DNA from: Defluviitaleaceae bacterium
GTDB taxonomy: Bacteria > Bacillota_I > Bacilli_A > MOL361 > Turicibacteraceae
Length of the DNA stretch: 39,520 nucleotides
NCBI GenBank assembly: GCA_009778135.1
Contig: WRKJ01000095.1
Span: 1 to 39,520, forward strand
Direction of reading: 5' to 3'
Below are positions 31,465-39,520 of this stretch, one piece after another; position 1 is the first letter of the stretch, and the number at the start of each line of letters is the position of its first letter. The notes beneath the pieces were generated by a model, which saw only the letters and a list, made by a program, of their open reading frames with translations, had not been told where the DNA came from and made no database searches. The position numbers and the translations under genes were made by a program.

Positions 31465-32934
31465 TTACTGCTGTTGAAGCAAGATGGCAGCGCGTGCCAT
31501 TTCACGGTCATCAAAGTCCAGTACTTTTTCTCCAATAATTTGATACGTTTCATGACCTTTTCCTGCAATTAGGACCACATCTTTAGGTTGCGCTTGATTG
31601 ATGGCATAGGTAATGGCTTCTTTTCGATCAACAATCGTTTGATGGTTATTTTGCACAATACCTGCTTCCATATCCTTTAAAATGGCAATGGGATCTTCTG
31701 TTCTCGGATTATCAGATGTAAAAATAGGATAATCTGATAAGTGACTGGCAATTTCTGCCATCATCGGTCGCTTTGTTTTATCGCGGTCACCCCCACAGCC
31801 AATGAGACAGTAAATTTTCCCTTCCGTGAATGCTTTAATTGTTTTCAACACATTCTCCAAACTATCAGGGGTATGGGCATAATCCACAATGACACTAAAT
31901 GATTGCCCTGCATCAACCAATTCGAACCTACCTGGCACACCCGATAAATGCGGAATGTCTTCAATCATCGCATCCAATTGAAGTCCAGCTGCTAACCCTG
32001 CACCAAGCGTTGCCAACATGTTATACACGTTAAACTTGCCAACCAAACCCATTTGCACGACGCGTGCCACATCATTCATCAACAGCGTAAACGTTGTGCC
32101 ACGACTGGTCGTTTTAACATCACAAGCCATTAAATCTGCCTCATTGTCAATGCCATAAGTGATCACGATGCCTTGACTCGCAACGATGTATTCAGCTGTT
32201 GCTGCATCATCTACATTTAAAATCGCATATTTAGGATGTTTTACATCATAAGCATGCCCTAATTGCGAAAATAATAAACTTTTTGCCGCACGATAAGCAT
32301 CCATCGTCTTGTGGTAATCCAAGTGATCTTGTGTCAAATTGGTAAACACCGTCACATCGTATTGACAGCCATGAACCCGACCCATATGAAGCGCATGCGA
32401 CGACACTTCCATGACAGCCGTCTCAATTTCTGCTTCAACCATTTGTGTAAACATTTTTTGCAACGTGAGTGAATCAGGCGTGGTGTTTTTCGTTTCGAAG
32501 GTTGCTTCATTCATCTTCATCCCGAGCGTACCAATCAAACCTGTCCGCCGGCCAGCACGACGTAAAAGTGCTTCAATTAAATGAGAAACCGACGTTTTAC
32601 CATTGGTCCCTGTAATCCCAATCAGCTGCAATTTGGACGTCGGGTTATCATAAAAAGCATTTGCTAAAACAGCCATGGCACGTTGGGTGCTTTTAACTTT
32701 GATCACAGGTACATCAGTCTCGACATCTTTTTCTACAATGACTGCCACCGCACCACGTGCGACTGCTTGCTTCACATAATGATGACCATCTACTGTGTAG
32801 CCTTTCACACAAATAAACAAACTACCCACTTTTACTTCGCGTGAATCCATTTCAATGGAAGTCACTTCTGGATTCACCACTGGCATCATGCGAAAATCAT
32901 GTAATGCCGCTAATAATTCATGTAACCTCATCAT
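31465..32934 (-). CDS. murE: UDP-MurNAc-tripeptide synthetase MurE (meso-DAP type)
   Basis: Adds the third amino acid of the peptidoglycan stem peptide. The 489-residue Mur ligase has the P-loop [32 protein letters not shown] and [14 protein letters not shown]. The specificity motif [10 protein letters not shown] (DNPR) indicates meso-diaminopimelate as substrate. A GGAGGG site lies close upstream; the start overlaps the end of the aspartokinase gene by 17 bp. Aspartokinase begins the DAP pathway, so the pairing is functionally coherent. Confidence 0.96.
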   Translation of the reverse strand: MMRLHELLAALHDFRMMPVVNPEVTSIEMDSREVKVGSLFICVKGYTVDGHHYVKQAVARGAVAVIVEKDVETDVPVIKVKSTQRAMAVLANAFYDNPTSKLQLIGITGTNGKTSVSHLIEALLRRAGRRTGLIGTLGMKMNEATFETKNTTPDSLTLQKMFTQMVEAEIETAVMEVSSHALHMGRVHGCQYDVTVFTNLTQDHLDYHKTMDAYRAAKSLLFSQLGHAYDVKHPKYAILNVDDAATAEYIVASQGIVITYGIDNEADLMACDVKTTSRGTTFTLLMNDVARVVQMGLVGKFNVYNMLATLGAGLAAGLQLDAMIEDIPHLSGVPGRFELVDAGQSFSVIVDYAHTPDSLENVLKTIKAFTEGKIYCLIGCGGDRDKTKRPMMAEIASHLSDYPIFTSDNPRTEDPIAILKDMEAGIVQNNHQTIVDRKEAITYAINQAQPKDVVLIAGKGHETYQIIGEKVLDFDDREMARAAILLQQQ

Positions 32935-34273
32935 CAGTCCCTCCTACTCCCACTAACCCTTTATCATCAGAAAATCCTTCATACAACACTTTCATTGTTT
33001 TTTCATAATCTTCAGTGGCAACCCCAATCATCCAAGCTGGCCCGCGCGCACTTTGCTGGAGCAATAAGGTTTGAATCTTTGCAGATGACAGCATGAAAAA
33101 TGCCAGCCCTAAAAAACCCGATTCACGGACAGTGTTGCGACCAAAAATACCAATGAGCGAAAATCCCTCTAATCTTTCAATTTCTTCAACTTCAAGCTGA
33201 ACTTTTAACAGGTCAAATAAGGTCGGCGGACAGTATTTAACATCAACAGACGGCACCAAAAACCCAACATAATCAAGTCCTGTTGTCACTTGTTCAACAT
33301 GAATATCATAACGTTCAAAAATAGCCAACACATGCCGTATCAAACCTTTTTCCGAAAAAGCACCTTGTTTATATAAGGTGAAAAAAGTATAATCTTTTTT
33401 TCCGAAAAAGCCGATTAACTGCGGCGCTGCTTCTGATGTTTCATGATGAATCAACGTCCCTGGTGCAAGCGGGTCGTTCGTGTTTTTAATATGAATGGGA
33501 ATCCCAGCGCTTTTAGCTGGATCAACACTTTGCCGATGTAACACGTGAGCACCCATATCAGCCATGTAACTCATTTCTTCGTAAGTCAACTCCGGGATCG
33601 CCAGTGGGTTTTCAATCAAGCGTGGGTCGACCATTAAAACCCCTGAAACATCCGTGAAATTTTCATAAGCATGCGCTTTAACGCCTGCAGCGACAATGGC
33701 ACCGGTAATGTCACTACCACCACGACTAAACAGTTTGATGGTGCCATCTTCATCTGCACCATAAAAACCAGGAATTACCACATGGGCATCTTTTGGAAGG
33801 GTTTTGGCAATTCGTTGTAAACAACCGTCTAAATCAATTTCTCCTGTTTCCTTAAATAAAATCAATTGTTTCGCATCACAAAAATCATAACCTAAATACT
33901 CACTCATTAACCGAGCCGTCAAATATTCACCACGACTGACCACCTCGTCTACTGTTAACATCTGAGCAGCAACACCAGCTCGAATGTGATTTAATTCCTT
34001 TTCAACATCATAGACTAAGTTTAACTCATGCTTAATTGCTAAAAATCGCATGCTAATTTCTTGCCATAATCCCTCATAGTACGTACTCTGTGAGACATTT
34101 TCACAAACAGAATAAAACAAATCTGTCAACTTATGATCCGATGGCTGTCTTTTCCCCAACGCAGAGACGATAATAATTTGTCGTCTGGTATCTGCTTCAA
34201 CAAGTTGCTTGACTTTTTTAAACTGGACACCACAAGAGACAGAAGAACCTCCAAACTTTGAAACGACGCGCAT
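32918..34273 (-). CDS. Aspartokinase
   Basis: Phosphorylates aspartate, the first step toward diaminopimelate, lysine, threonine and methionine. The 451-residue monofunctional enzyme has the N-terminal [18 protein letters not shown], the catalytic-domain segments [19 protein letters not shown] and [18 protein letters not shown], and [19 protein letters not shown]. Two ACT-type regulatory units form the end (about 300-451). The layout is that of Bacillus YclM (aspartokinase III). The FGGSS form matches the nucleotide-binding start of the family. No lysine riboswitch precedes it: the gap to the upstream gene is only 58 bases. Confidence 0.94.
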   Translation of the reverse strand: MRVVSKFGGSSVSCGVQFKKVKQLVEADTRRQIIIVSALGKRQPSDHKLTDLFYSVCENVSQSTYYEGLWQEISMRFLAIKHELNLVYDVEKELNHIRAGVAAQMLTVDEVVSRGEYLTARLMSEYLGYDFCDAKQLILFKETGEIDLDGCLQRIAKTLPKDAHVVIPGFYGADEDGTIKLFSRGGSDITGAIVAAGVKAHAYENFTDVSGVLMVDPRLIENPLAIPELTYEEMSYMADMGAHVLHRQSVDPAKSAGIPIHIKNTNDPLAPGTLIHHETSEAAPQLIGFFGKKDYTFFTLYKQGAFSEKGLIRHVLAIFERYDIHVEQVTTGLDYVGFLVPSVDVKYCPPTLFDLLKVQLEVEEIERLEGFSLIGIFGRNTVRESGFLGLAFFMLSSAKIQTLLLQQSARGPAWMIGVATEDYEKTMKVLYEGFSDDKGLVGVGGTDDEVT

Positions 34274-34285
34274 ATTTTGACCTCA

Positions 34286-34310
34286 CTTAAAAATAAGATA
34301 CTTTTAAGTA
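34286..34310. promoter_or_regulatory. Inverted repeat in the aspartokinase leader
   Basis: ACTTAAAA (34286-34293) and TTTTAAGT (34303-34310) with a 9-base spacer. It overlaps the -10 box at one end and lies about 12 bases before the ATG at the other. It could be an operator or a leader hairpin. Confidence 0.4.
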
Positions 34311-34335
34311 TAACAGAAACAGCTTTTTTGATCAA
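34307..34335 (-). promoter_or_regulatory. Promoter of aspartokinase-murE and the following run
   Basis: Minus strand TTGATC (34335-34330), 17 bases, extended -10 TGT-TATACT (hexamer 34312-34307). The -35 overlaps the stop codon of the upstream DUF1576 gene (34334-34332). Confidence 0.68.
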
Positions 34336-35636
34336 GAAACTTTAATGTATTTATCTTCAAGATTTTCCGGTCGTTTAACCGGTTTAACAAAAGCTTTCAA
34401 AAAGGGCGTCATGACCATGGCTGTCATCCCTGCTGCAAAACCATGGTTATATAAATTCAAGCCTGCATGAAAACCAGCTGCACGATGAACAAAAGACAAA
34501 TGAATAAAGCCAGCAACAACACCAGCAATGACGCCATATTTCCCAGCAATCGGGGCAATCGCTGTTCCAAAAGTCGCAGCCATTAACGGTGTAAAATGAG
34601 AGATGTCCCAAATCTTAACAACGCTTCCTAGTGCCACACCTGCCATAACTGGCCACATGTTTAACGGATGTTTGCCCACCGCACCAAAACCAATAACCGT
34701 AAAAATACCTGAAATAACCGCACCATTTAACGTACCACCGACCACTAACACATAAGACAATGTTAAAATCCCCGTCATCCCCATGTTAACCAATGAAGCA
34801 GAAAAGCCATCTAACGCAATAAAATCTGTCTGCAAAGTTCCCGCTCTTTTCATCAAACGCCACGTGTAACGTAACGCATGCTTATCTGTTAACAACCCGA
34901 TTAAAATAAAGCACAGGGAAACACCATAAATATAAAACATCAGAAAAAAATGGTAGTCATCAGCGATGAATAAATTCGGAACATGTTCATAACCAAATGA
35001 CATAAAAACGGAAGCCAACACCGTTAATAAAATCCCAGCCGTAAATCCAACATTATATAAATTATTTCCTTCACTGACTTTCAAAAACATGGCGACTGTG
35101 ACGGGAATGATAAAACCTAAAAACACCCCGACACCAATCCCTGCAAAAGGCCTCAGTGCAATGGGCATGTAAATGTGGATGAGCACTTCTGTCACAATGG
35201 GCGACATGCAAGTGGCAAGCAAAGCCACATTAAGATAAGTTAGAAAAGGCTCTTTTTTATATTTAGCATACACATAAACGCCCGCTATAATCGGCCATAC
35301 ATTAATCAAATTTTTCCCTAAAAAAGATAAGCCCAGCATGGCAAAAACGGCACCAAAGCTCAACCCATTAAAAGGCGCTTTATTGATCCACAATAAAAAA
35401 GCACAGCATAAAAGTAACAAGCCTGAATTCAAAAAAGCACCACCAAGGCCACCTATATATAAATAATCCGTCATTAAAACGTTATTATAAGTCAAAACTC
35501 GCCATAAACCTGCTAACACATCAGTTGTTGACCCGCTAAACAAAGCTGCGATAATCAATGTCAATGTAAAACCCACCATTACACCCATTTTTTCGACAGG
35601 TTTCCACATGCGATATTCTAAAACTCTTTTTTCCAT
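34332..35636 (-). CDS. DUF1576 family multi-pass membrane protein
   Basis: A 434-residue polytopic membrane protein with about 11-12 hydrophobic segments, which I recognise as DUF1576-like; function unknown. It is internally duplicated. GKNLINVWPIIAGVYV (about residue 108) matches GKHPLNMWPVMAGVAL (about 325), and EGNNLYNVGFTAGILL (about 188) matches AGLNLYNHGFAAGMTA (about 400), so it is a two-repeat transporter-like fold. A GAAGGTG site lies 10 bases before the ATG. No terminator was seen between it and the aspartokinase gene, so both could be read together. Confidence 0.85.
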   Translation of the reverse strand: MEKRVLEYRMWKPVEKMGVMVGFTLTLIIAALFSGSTTDVLAGLWRVLTYNNVLMTDYLYIGGLGGAFLNSGLLLLCCAFLLWINKAPFNGLSFGAVFAMLGLSFLGKNLINVWPIIAGVYVYAKYKKEPFLTYLNVALLATCMSPIVTEVLIHIYMPIALRPFAGIGVGVFLGFIIPVTVAMFLKVSEGNNLYNVGFTAGILLTVLASVFMSFGYEHVPNLFIADDYHFFLMFYIYGVSLCFILIGLLTDKHALRYTWRLMKRAGTLQTDFIALDGFSASLVNMGMTGILTLSYVLVVGGTLNGAVISGIFTVIGFGAVGKHPLNMWPVMAGVALGSVVKIWDISHFTPLMAATFGTAIAPIAGKYGVIAGVVAGFIHLSFVHRAAGFHAGLNLYNHGFAAGMTAMVMTPFLKAFVKPVKRPENLEDKYIKVS

Positions 35637-35656
35637 ATTCTTAAATCACCTTCGCC

Positions 35657-35685
35657 ATTGTATCATATTTGAAGCGAAAATTAAA
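35657..35685 (-). promoter_or_regulatory. Promoter of the DUF1576 gene
   Basis: Minus strand TTTAAT (35685-35680), 17 bases, extended -10 TGA-TACAAT (hexamer 35662-35657). The leader would be only about 14 bases. Confidence 0.55.
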
Positions 35686-35709
35686 GCCATCTCTCAAGAA
35701 ATCATCAAA

Positions 35710-35820
35710 TAAAACCTTTTTATGCTTTACTAAAGGGTCATTTTCGTGTACAATAAAAAGTCAGATAAAGCCTTTTTATACTTTACTAAATGGTCGTTTT
35801 AGTGTACAATAAAGAGGTTG
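35710..35820 (+). promoter_or_regulatory. Tandem duplicated promoter region of miaB
   Basis: Two near-identical 56-bp segments (from 35710 and 35766). Each carries TTTACT, 17 bases, TACAAT: P1 at 35726-35731/35749-35754 and P2 at 35782-35787/35805-35810. Conserved bases extend beyond the hexamers (CCTTTTTAT upstream; GGTC in the spacer), so a shared regulator site is possible. Confidence 0.68.
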
Positions 35821-35866
35821 ACTTAAGAATTTATAGTCTGTAAGTAAAACATAAGGATTGATGATC

Positions 35867-37336
35867 ATGGCAGAAGTAAAAGACTACAGTAAATATTTTA
35901 ATAAACCGAGTTTAAAAGAAGCAAAAAGTCGTAAACGTCTTAATGTAAATATCGAAACTTTTACAACGGCTAAAAGCATGGCTGATATCGGTAAAGGAAA
36001 AAACTATCACATTAAAACGTATGGCTGCCAAATGAATGAACACGACAGTGAAGGCATTGCAGGTATTTTAGAACAGCTGGGTTATGTCGTAACTGCAGAT
36101 GAAACCCTTGCTGATGTCCTCGTCTTAAATACTTGTGCCATTCGTGAAAATGCTGAAAACCGCGTGTTTGGCGAGCTTGGACGCTTAAAACCCCTTAAAG
36201 TGACTAATCCCGATATGATTTTAGCGATTTGTGGCTGTATGTCACAAGAAGAAGCTGTCGTCAATAAAATATTAAAAAAATATCAACAAGTTGATTTGAT
36301 TTTTGGGACACATAACATTCACAGATTACCCGAATACTTACATGAAGCTTTGATTTCAAAAGAACGCGTTGTTGAAGTGTGGTCTGGTGAAGGTGACATC
36401 GTTGAAAATTTGCCTCGCCGTCGTGCCAATTCAGTGAAAGGCTGGGTCAATATCATGTACGGTTGCGACGAATTTTGTACGTATTGTATCGTCCCTTATA
36501 CCCGTGGTAAAGAGCGCAGTCGGATGCCGGCTGATGTGATCAATGAAGTAAAAGAACTCGCAGCGAAGGGTTATCAAGAAGTGACGTTACTCGGTCAAAA
36601 CGTCAACGCTTACGGAAAAGACTTCAAAGACCGTGACTACACATTTGGTAACCTGCTTGAAGAACTTCGTCACCTTGACATTCCTCGCATTAGATTCACT
36701 ACCTCGCATCCTCATGATTTCGATGAACTGATGATTGCAACCCTCGCTAAAAAAGGAAACCTCATGGAATATGTCCATCTACCTGTCCAATCAGGAAATG
36801 ACACCATTTTAAAACGAATGAACCGTCGTTATACCCGCGAATCTTATTTACAATTGGTTCGCGATCTAAAAACCGCCATTCCAGGTGTCTCTATTACAAC
36901 CGATATTATCGTTGGCTTCCCAGGTGAAACAGAAGAACAATTTCAAGATACGTTATCCTTAGCCAAAGAAGTGGGCTATGAAGGGGCTTATACGTTTATT
37001 TACTCACCGCGAGAAGGAACACCCGCTGCACAAATGGAAGATGATGTGACAGAAGCTGAAAAGAAAGATCGCTTGCGTCGACTCAATGAAATCATCAACA
37101 AAGGTTACCTGGATGGGAACATGCGTTTCCAAGACCAACTGGTTGAAGTACTCGTTGAAGGACCAAGTAAAAATGATGAAACGGTCATGTCTGGTTATAC
37201 CCGTCATCAAAAATTAGTTAACTTTAAAGCTGATCCTGCAGTGATCGGGAAAATCGTTCAAGTCAAAATTACCGAAGCAAAAACATGGCATCTATTTGGC
37301 GAATTAGTCGAAAATGCGAGCGACACAAGTGCTTAA
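35867..37336 (+). CDS. miaB: tRNA-2-methylthio-N6-dimethylallyladenosine synthase
   Basis: Radical SAM methylthiotransferase acting on i6A37 of tRNA. The ATG 35867 is 9 bases after AAGGA; earlier in-frame TTG and ATG codons are too close. The 489-residue product has an N-terminal extension of about 45 residues, as in Bacillus. The methylthiotransferase domain has three cluster cysteines ([27 protein letters not shown] and [10 protein letters not shown]). The radical SAM motif is [20 protein letters not shown], and a C-terminal TRAM domain ends the protein. Two tandem promoters precede it and a perfect palindrome terminates it. Confidence 0.97.
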   Translation: MAEVKDYSKYFNKPSLKEAKSRKRLNVNIETFTTAKSMADIGKGKNYHIKTYGCQMNEHDSEGIAGILEQLGYVVTADETLADVLVLNTCAIRENAENRVFGELGRLKPLKVTNPDMILAICGCMSQEEAVVNKILKKYQQVDLIFGTHNIHRLPEYLHEALISKERVVEVWSGEGDIVENLPRRRANSVKGWVNIMYGCDEFCTYCIVPYTRGKERSRMPADVINEVKELAAKGYQEVTLLGQNVNAYGKDFKDRDYTFGNLLEELRHLDIPRIRFTTSHPHDFDELMIATLAKKGNLMEYVHLPVQSGNDTILKRMNRRYTRESYLQLVRDLKTAIPGVSITTDIIVGFPGETEEQFQDTLSLAKEVGYEGAYTFIYSPREGTPAAQMEDDVTEAEKKDRLRRLNEIINKGYLDGNMRFQDQLVEVLVEGPSKNDETVMSGYTRHQKLVNFKADPAVIGKIVQVKITEAKTWHLFGELVENASDTSA

Positions 37337-37354
37337 GCCATTTCTTCCCGTTTT

Positions 37355-37386
37355 AAAAGCTGATCATCGATGATCAGCTTTTTTCG
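37355..37386. terminator. Palindromic terminator between miaB and hpf
   Basis: AAAAGCTGATCATC (37355-37368) and GATGATCAGCTTTT (37369-37382) form a perfect 28-base palindrome, followed by TTC on plus and preceded by TTTT on minus. It can serve both convergent genes. Confidence 0.92.
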
Positions 37387-37399
37387 TTTGATGACGTTT

Positions 37400-37945
37400 C
37401 TATTCTCGATTGGTTTCAATCACACCAATTTGACCGTCTTTACGGCGATAAACAATACATACTGCGTTAATTTCCATATCAAAGTAAACATAGAAATCAT
37501 GTCCGAGCAAGTCAAGTTGCATGATGGCTTCTTCAACGTCCATCGGTTTTAAGAAAATTTCTTTCGATTTGAAAGGCACGCCATTGCTAACGTCTTTCTC
37601 ACCATTTTCCAAATTGATAAAATACTCTGCAATGCCTTCTCTTTCTTTAATCTTTTTATTGGCTTTCGTTTTATGACGGCGAATTTGACGTTCTAACTTA
37701 TCAATGACCAAATCAACTGCTGCGTATAAATCTGTATGCTCCTCTTCTGCACGTAAAATAAACTGCTTCCCTGGAAGGGTCACTTCAACCTTTTGAATCA
37801 CATCATAAATTTTAATGTTCACGCGTGCTTCTAATTCTTCATCAGCTGGCAAAAACTTTGCTAAAGACCCTACCTTTAACTCGATGTGCTCCTTAATCGC
37901 ATCTGTAATTGTAAAATTATTTGCTGCTCTTGTCGTAATTTTCAT
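37400..37945 (-). CDS. hpf: Ribosome hibernation-promoting factor, long form
   Basis: Dimerises and inactivates ribosomes in resting cells. The N-terminal domain (about 1-100) shows KITTRAANNFTITDAIKEHI, AVDLVIDKLERQIRRHK and a charged helix. The C-terminal dimerisation domain (about 120-181) shows IFLKPMDVEEAIMQLDLLGH and DFYVYFD, then VYRRKDGQIGVIE. The length of 181 residues is that of the long HPF of Firmicutes. The ATG 37945 lies 9 bases after GAGGAG; an in-frame TTG three codons upstream is less likely. Confidence 0.95.
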   Translation of the reverse strand: MKITTRAANNFTITDAIKEHIELKVGSLAKFLPADEELEARVNIKIYDVIQKVEVTLPGKQFILRAEEEHTDLYAAVDLVIDKLERQIRRHKTKANKKIKEREGIAEYFINLENGEKDVSNGVPFKSKEIFLKPMDVEEAIMQLDLLGHDFYVYFDMEINAVCIVYRRKDGQIGVIETNRE

Positions 37946-37977
37946 GCCAACCAACTCCTCAAATGTAGTATAGCATT

Positions 37978-38006
37978 ATTATATCATTTTCACCCTTATC
38001 CGTAAA
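37978..38006 (-). promoter_or_regulatory. Probable hpf promoter
   Basis: Minus strand TTTACG (38006-38001), 17 bases, extended -10 TGA-TATAAT (hexamer 37983-37978). A second box, TATACT, lies 5 bases further downstream. No clear sigma-B pattern is present. Confidence 0.5.
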
Positions 38007-38059
38007 CACTTTCTATTAAAAAATCCCTCTTTTTGAAAAATCTGTCCGAGAACTTCTCC

Positions 38060-38341
38060 TTATTGGCATGAAGCAACTTCAAAATACATGGAAACTTGCA
38101 CAAAACCAGATTGATTCAATGGATTGTCTTCATTTTCAGGAAAGTAAACACTCATCTCATTGTATCGTTCTGTTCGATCAAAGGCAAATTCAGCTGTTTC
38201 TTTATGATTCACTTTTGCCAGTTTACAAAAATAATTAAATTTGTCTAACGCCATCAACACATCCGTGTAATATTTATCAAAATAAACGGACTCGCCCACT
38301 TGCACCACAACCAATCGGACCCGACTAAAATTTCTACTCAT
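38060..38341 (-). CDS. Small hypothetical protein
   Basis: A 93-residue protein with GGGGGAA 5-6 bases before the ATG. It has no signal peptide or membrane helix. The N-terminal strand RVRLVVVQVGESVYFDKYY and C-terminal strand SGFVQVSMYFEVASC, with a helix between (DVLMALDKFNYFCKLAK), suggest a small alpha/beta domain. I recognise no family. It lies downstream of the patatin-like gene with a 78-bp gap and may be co-transcribed with it. Confidence 0.7.
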   Translation of the reverse strand: MSRNFSRVRLVVVQVGESVYFDKYYTDVLMALDKFNYFCKLAKVNHKETAEFAFDRTERYNEMSVYFPENEDNPLNQSGFVQVSMYFEVASCQ

Positions 38342-38419
38342 CTAAGTTCCCCCGTCTCTTTCGTAAGATTTCCTCATCTAACCAACTGATGCTTTCCTCA
38401 CTTTTCATCTTATGCCAAA

Positions 38420-39451
38420 TCAACCTTTATTAGACGTTTCATATAATCTTTCATGGCCAGACGTGACATGACTGAAAACGACTTTTTGTAAAAAAGCTTT
38501 TAGCTGAACATCGAAGGACTGATACATGTGATCACCAACGTCGATCAATGCTTTGATATTTTGAGTTGTTGCATCATCCATTGCTAAGCTAGCAGGAAAA
38601 TCTTTTAAATGAGGTTCAATTCTTAAATAGTTGTCTATTCGATCTTTGTTCCGATAAATGATTTTCATTTGATGATCAACCGTTTGCGAAGCCGCTGAAG
38701 CATAAATTTCTAGTGCAGGTCGAAGCCAATTTAATCTCCCCCAACGTTTTGCGACTTCATAAGGGTAGTAGCGATTGATTGAACCTGTTCCAAGAGATAA
38801 AACCATCATCTCACATGGTCGTGGCTCTGAAGGAAACTTGGTCGCTTCAATGTAAGCACAAAGTGCTGGATTGTTAGCAAACATCCCGCCGTCAATAAAA
38901 GCATCTGGGTTTTGAAATGTTGGTGCAAAATAAGTAGGTGCAGCCGTTGTCGCACGCAAAACATCTCGAACCAAGCAGTCAGAATTTGGATTTTTTAAAA
39001 TTTCAAGACTGCTAGTAAAGACTGCCACACCAGTTTCAATGTTGTAAGTGGGAATCAGACAAGGACGTACAAGCTCACTTATTTTCAAGTCACCAAGGTA
39101 TGTTTTCAATAATGCTTCAAGGGGTTCGTGTTGATACAGCGGATGAAATAGCCCACCACGATCCAGTTTTTTTGTCATCCATGATCGACTAAAAATGTCA
39201 GCACCATGCGCCACATAGAGCTGAACCATATCTGATGCTGTATAACCAGGTTCAGGTGCTAAAATCAACGCTGTTAAAATCCCACCTGTTGAAGTTCCAG
39301 CGATCAAATCAAAATAATCACTAATTTTAGCTTTTTCGTTACGACTAATTTCTTGAAGCATGCGTTCAATATAAACAAGCAACTGCGCTGGAATCACACC
39401 TCGAATCCCACCACCATCAATGGCCAATACCCTTACTTTTAACTGTGTCAT
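38420..39451 (-). CDS. Patatin-like phospholipase
   Basis: Predicted lipid acyl hydrolase with a Ser-Asp dyad. The oxyanion-hole loop AIDGGGIRGVIPAQLL is near residue 12, the nucleophile elbow LIAGTSTGGIL (GxSxG) near 50, and the catalytic Asp in FIDGGMFANNPALCAY near 190. The 343-residue length and motifs match the stand-alone bacterial patatin group that includes CapV-type effectors and housekeeping lipases. No cyclase or other CBASS gene is visible. The ATG 39451 is 8 bases after AGGG; upstream in-frame start codons overlap that site. Confidence 0.92.
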   Translation of the reverse strand: MTQLKVRVLAIDGGGIRGVIPAQLLVYIERMLQEISRNEKAKISDYFDLIAGTSTGGILTALILAPEPGYTASDMVQLYVAHGADIFSRSWMTKKLDRGGLFHPLYQHEPLEALLKTYLGDLKISELVRPCLIPTYNIETGVAVFTSSLEILKNPNSDCLVRDVLRATTAAPTYFAPTFQNPDAFIDGGMFANNPALCAYIEATKFPSEPRPCEMMVLSLGTGSINRYYPYEVAKRWGRLNWLRPALEIYASAASQTVDHQMKIIYRNKDRIDNYLRIEPHLKDFPASLAMDDATTQNIKALIDVGDHMYQSFDVQLKAFLQKVVFSHVTSGHERLYETSNKG

Positions 39452-39500
39452 TTGCATCACCCTAATTTATCAAAATTTCTCTGTTATGACTAAAGTATGC

Positions 39501-39520
39501 AAAAAGCAACCCTAAGGTTG
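39501..39520. terminator. Possible hairpin cut by the window edge
   Basis: CAACC, loop CTAA, GGTTG preceded by a run of A looks like half of an intrinsic terminator for a minus-strand gene beyond the window. The other side cannot be seen. Confidence 0.35.

Noticed and set aside
34274-34335. Lysine riboswitch before aspartokinase
   Set aside because: Leader of only a few dozen bases; far too short.
38420-39451. CBASS anti-phage locus based on the patatin gene
   Set aside because: No cyclase, sensor or ancillary gene within the window; the family is mostly not defence-related.

Overview
The window reads as chromosome of a low-GC, endospore-forming member of the Bacillota. The evidence is a spoIIGA-sigE pair, a spoVID-ysxE pair, a Cse60-like gene, CcpA, meso-diaminopimelate-type MurE (DNPR motif), and gene orders known from Bacillus (recJ-apt, cca...ypmB-dnaD-nth, spoVID-ysxE). 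A deep-branching Bacilli lineage (Turicibacter/Haloplasma-like) is my inference only. Almost all genes lie on the minus strand; the plus-strand genes are at 1810, 9493, 23080 and 35867.

Layout. 1-2514: an edge-truncated repeat/RNA element with its own promoter, then spoIIGA-sigE (mother-cell sigma factor and its processing protease) and an unrecognised plus-strand gene. 2529-7367: rluB, an FtsX/MacB-like permease with a lipoprotein behind a perfect sigma-A promoter, and ychF. 7540-11825: an Rpn-type PD-(D/E)XK nuclease with a long coiled-coil tail, a YuiD-like divergent PAP2 protein, a YutH/CotS-like gene, an MgtC-like protein and a small membrane protein. 11883-14595: spoVID-ysxE, with a large acidic repeat block in SpoVID. 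14695-18295: a two-gene heterodimeric ABC exporter with one degenerate ATP site. 18375-22636: cse60, tyrS, ccpA, and a SipW-type signal peptidase with an unusual N-terminal cytoplasmic extension. 22739-23829: a strong promoter, a tandem array of 120-bp structured units, and a DEDDh exonuclease. 23836-34273: a dense co-directional run lysC-murE-asnB-recJ-apt-cca-ypmB-dnaD-nth (amino acid and cell-wall precursors, DNA repair and replication, tRNA maturation). 34332-39451: a DUF1576 membrane protein, miaB behind duplicated promoters, hpf, a small unknown gene and a patatin-like lipase. No rRNA, tRNA, CRISPR array, insertion sequence or prophage was seen.

The most interesting signal is the repeat family. 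Two full tandem 120-bp units plus a 16-bp third start lie at 22769-23024, and one inverted copy lies at 1-92. Each locus has an extended -10 promoter placed so that transcription would start at the first bases of the element. The units fold into a long nested hairpin, and the differences between copies either preserve pairing or fall in loops. A sigE terminator (145-172) separates the left copy from the upstream gene. This looks like an independently transcribed, multicopy structured RNA. In the right locus it sits directly ahead of a nuclease gene, an arrangement that recalls type III toxin-antitoxin loci, although nothing here proves that function.
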